A stretch of 30,000 nt of DNA from the NCBI RefSeq assembly GCF_032854445.1, contig NC_088297.1, positions 1,178,639 through 1,208,638 on the forward strand. The letters run 5' to 3'. The notes under the pieces are model-generated. The model made no database searches and was not told the DNA's origin. It saw only the letters and a program-made list of their open reading frames with translations. Shown piece by piece: positions 27,776-30,000 of the stretch. Position 1 is the first letter of the stretch. Each line of letters begins with the position of its first letter. Both the position numbers and the translations under genes were made by a program. The DNA comes from Liolophura sinensis. Its lineage: Eukaryota; Mollusca; Polyplacophora; Chitonida; Chitonidae.

Positions 27776-29235
27776 TAATTCTGAGTCACAAAACATGAAG
27801 CCAAATGTAACATTTTGTAAACTCTTTGAATGGAGACCATCGTCGGGCTGAACGCCGTATTACCTCCAGCAAATGAGGAGAACGTTTATCTACCACCATG
27901 GCGCCAAATTATTTCAAGATACATAAATCTTTCCTATTATCCGAAAGCATGCATCCATGTAAGGCACAGTCATTATTTATATATAAACGGTGATAAAAAA
28001 TATTCCGTAGAGAAATAATCAGAAACAGACGGCTAGAGAACATAATGTTGCGTTCAGTTAGGATTTGTGCAAACCACGGGACTTGCTCTTTTGGCAGAAG
28101 TGGGAACCCCTTCTGAGATAATTCCTTATGTCGAAACCAGCCTATACACAAAGTGTATGGTGCTTTATTTTAACTCATTCCCAATCTCGACCAGCAGCCA
28201 CCGAACTACAACGTTAGTTGTTTAATTTGTAATAATACAGGCATATTTCAGTGGAAGTATTGGAATATACATGTAGGAGTTAAAATGTCTCCTGTAGGCC
28301 TATAGCTATAATATACACTGGGTAATCTGTCTCACGTTACAGTAATGTGGCTCTGTTTTAAATCAGGATGCTGGAAAATGAGGAAATAGTACTTATTGAG
28401 AGAAGGAAAATATAAATTTGTCCGTAAGTTAAATGCTCTTGAGAGGACATGTGGCCGTCCCACGTCCTCGGGGTACACCTGTCTCTGTGACTTCCGTAAT
28501 GTCAGAAGGGTCCCTCGACGAAGACAAGACGAGGTAGATGATGGAGGCGGACCTGTCTGGTGAGAGGCCGGGAGAGAGGGAAAAAGCCCTACTTTCCAGT
28601 GAACTATCAGGCAGAGAGAAAAAGCCCCACCTCCCAGTGAACTATTAGGCAGAGCGTTCTCCGTGGAAGGGGTCGGGGGTTACGGATTAGATGGCTACAG
28701 CAGGGATAGTGTAACAGCTAACAAATGATAATACGTAACCGGAGAAATCGTCTTAGTTTTCGAAGCTCACCCTTGCTGTGTGGGGTTATGGAATGTACGC
28801 TGTGTACGTTGGAAAGTGAGGGCCATATGTGTGATTTCTATTGGGTCCGGTTTTCTAACTCCTGTTTTTGATGCTTTGAGGTGGCCCTAGTCTAACGGGG
28901 GTATGGCGTCCAACAACGACACAGTCTTTCAAACGGAGAAAGAAAGCTCAGGGCTCTGACTGTGTATTAAATGAACGTTTTAGGTAATTGAAAGAAATCA
29001 TTGCTCCTATATGCACGAAGTTACTCTATGCTGCTTGCGGTCATCGTTAGTATCCCTCTTTATGGACAGAGCGCATTGTTTTACATACACACCAACAGAT
29101 TGTGAGGATCCTGCAAATTATTGGGGAATTAACTCGACTACCTCTTTGCAAAATTCCTAACAAGTTTCCTAAAAAATAATGTTAAGAAAGTCTGTATGAA
29201 AAAATATCATATGCCCATTTAGAATTCAAGAAAAG
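27776..29235. other. No gene recognised
   Basis: Apart from the 40-bp tandem pair, no feature is assignable. The open frames at 27830-28018 (+) and 27909-28151 (-) overlap each other and lack any domain. Confidence 0.35.
28575..28655. repeat. Two tandem units of about 40 bp
   Basis: 'agggaaaaagccctac' and 'agagaaaaagccccac' are each followed by '.cccagtgaactat.aggcag'-like sequence. Confidence 0.75.
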
Positions 29236-30000
29236 ATGAAGACCACAAGTTTATGTTTTATTTTGTCTCCCACTCAAGGTAAAAACGTATACCCAGTCTT
29301 TGTTCACTTTCAAAAGGCATTTGAATGTGTGAATAGAAAGTTTCTGTGGTTTAAAATGTTCAGACTTCTAATATACGGTAAAATGTTGAGAGCTATTAAA
29401 GCGTTTTATTCCAGTGTGAAGTCATGTGTAAACCACGATGACAGCAAAAGTGATTGTTTTAGTGATATAGTGGACTACGACAAGGTGAAGTGCTATCACG
29501 TTTCCATTGTTTATTGAATATAATTAAAGGCATACCGCATAGAGAGTAAAACCAAAGCAGCGACGACAGTGCGGTACCTGGTAAATGGTCACACGTAACC
29601 GGCGAAATATGGCCTCTTGTCAATTTACCTGTCAGGGATTTAATCTAACTGTTTGCGCACATTCATCAATAGCAGCAATTTATACGCCCCACATCACCAT
29701 GGCTTGAACAGAATTAGGTATTAGAATACCGATACTGGTGTACCTCTAGATGAACTGATTATCTATTTATTGTTATCGCGGACGACATTGCCCTTCAGAG
29801 TAGTTTAAACGCATTAATTAAATACAGTAATAAATGAGGTCAAAGAATCAACGCCAGGGAAACGGAAACAGTAAAGTAATGTATATAGATGTGATGATCA
29901 CATTATATATTTTGCAAAGTGGTACAGAAATGACATTTTCAAAGTAAAGGTGGCAGAGTTTGATTATCTGGACATAGGCCCCTCATCAATCTAAAGGTGT
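29236..30000 (+). pseudogene. Non-LTR retrotransposon reverse transcriptase, decayed, runs off the window
   Basis: 29236-29517 reads VYPVFVHFQKAFECVNRKFL, then ..KMLRAIKAFYSSVKSCVN and DCFSD, the pattern of the LINE reverse transcriptase palm region (usually 'DF.KAFD..N' then 'SD.F'). About 250 bp later a frame near 29776 reads IADDIALQS, the catalytic ADD motif in a LINE-type setting. It is followed by NKYSNK and a stop where Trp is usual, then INARETETVK, and near 29958 EFDYLDIG, like the usual 'F.YLG'. The stretch between the two RT segments includes a dispersed repeat (29603-29712), so the element is broken by insertion or deletion. It is inactive and cut by the window end. Confidence 0.7.
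29603..29712 (+). repeat. Dispersed repeat shared with 16715-16822
   Basis: Matches 'ggcctcttgtcaatttac', '.tttaatctaactg' and 'caccatggctt' in the earlier copy, in order. It lies inside the decayed reverse transcriptase region. Confidence 0.6.

Overview
This window is animal nuclear DNA, most likely from a mollusc. It is AT-rich and gene-poor. The only recognisable host coding sequences are single exons that follow polypyrimidine/AG splice acceptors, and much of the rest is repeats. Three kinds of tRNA-derived SINE are present, called SINE-A, SINE-B and their diverged relatives here. SINE-B has a (TAAA)n/(TTTA)n tail and a 'caccaatcaaataaa' 3' end that I associate with molluscan genomes. The mollusc assignment rests on these repeats and on remembered resemblance; no search was run.

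The core is a head-to-tail array of paralogous EF-hand exons resembling invertebrate sarcoplasmic calcium-binding proteins (SCPs). All are on the + strand: copy 1 (4548-5087, two frameshifts), a truncated relic (8164-8381), copy 2 (12657-13199, intact, 180 aa), copy 3 (18885-19427, intact, 180 aa, 163/180 identical to copy 2) and copy 4 (24596-25141, open but with no ATG and with damaged calcium loops). The array grew by duplicating blocks of several kb. The copy 1 block (4548 to about 6975) is repeated at 8164 to about 10310. The copy 2 block (12657 to about 16715) is repeated at 18885 to about 22635.

Layout: 1-3100 is a direct duplication carrying SINEs and two minus-strand copies of a four-copy element (element Z). 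3100-4500 has no recognised feature. 4500-10310 holds copy 1 and its decayed duplicate. 10340-11525 is a 97-bp tandem repeat upstream of copy 2. 12657-16822 is copy 2, its 3' minisatellites and a plus-strand element Z. 17095-17520 is a 37-bp minisatellite. 18090-22635 is copy 3 with the same downstream order. 23530-24537 is a long AGT/AGC-type microsatellite abutting copy 4. 25142-29230 is mostly repeats and unassigned sequence. 29236 to the end is a decayed non-LTR retrotransposon reverse transcriptase.

The intact copies would encode small cytosolic calcium-binding or buffering proteins. The window reads as a birth-and-death gene cluster in which each gene carries its own minisatellite-rich 3' flank. 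Upstream exons and promoters could not be assigned with confidence.
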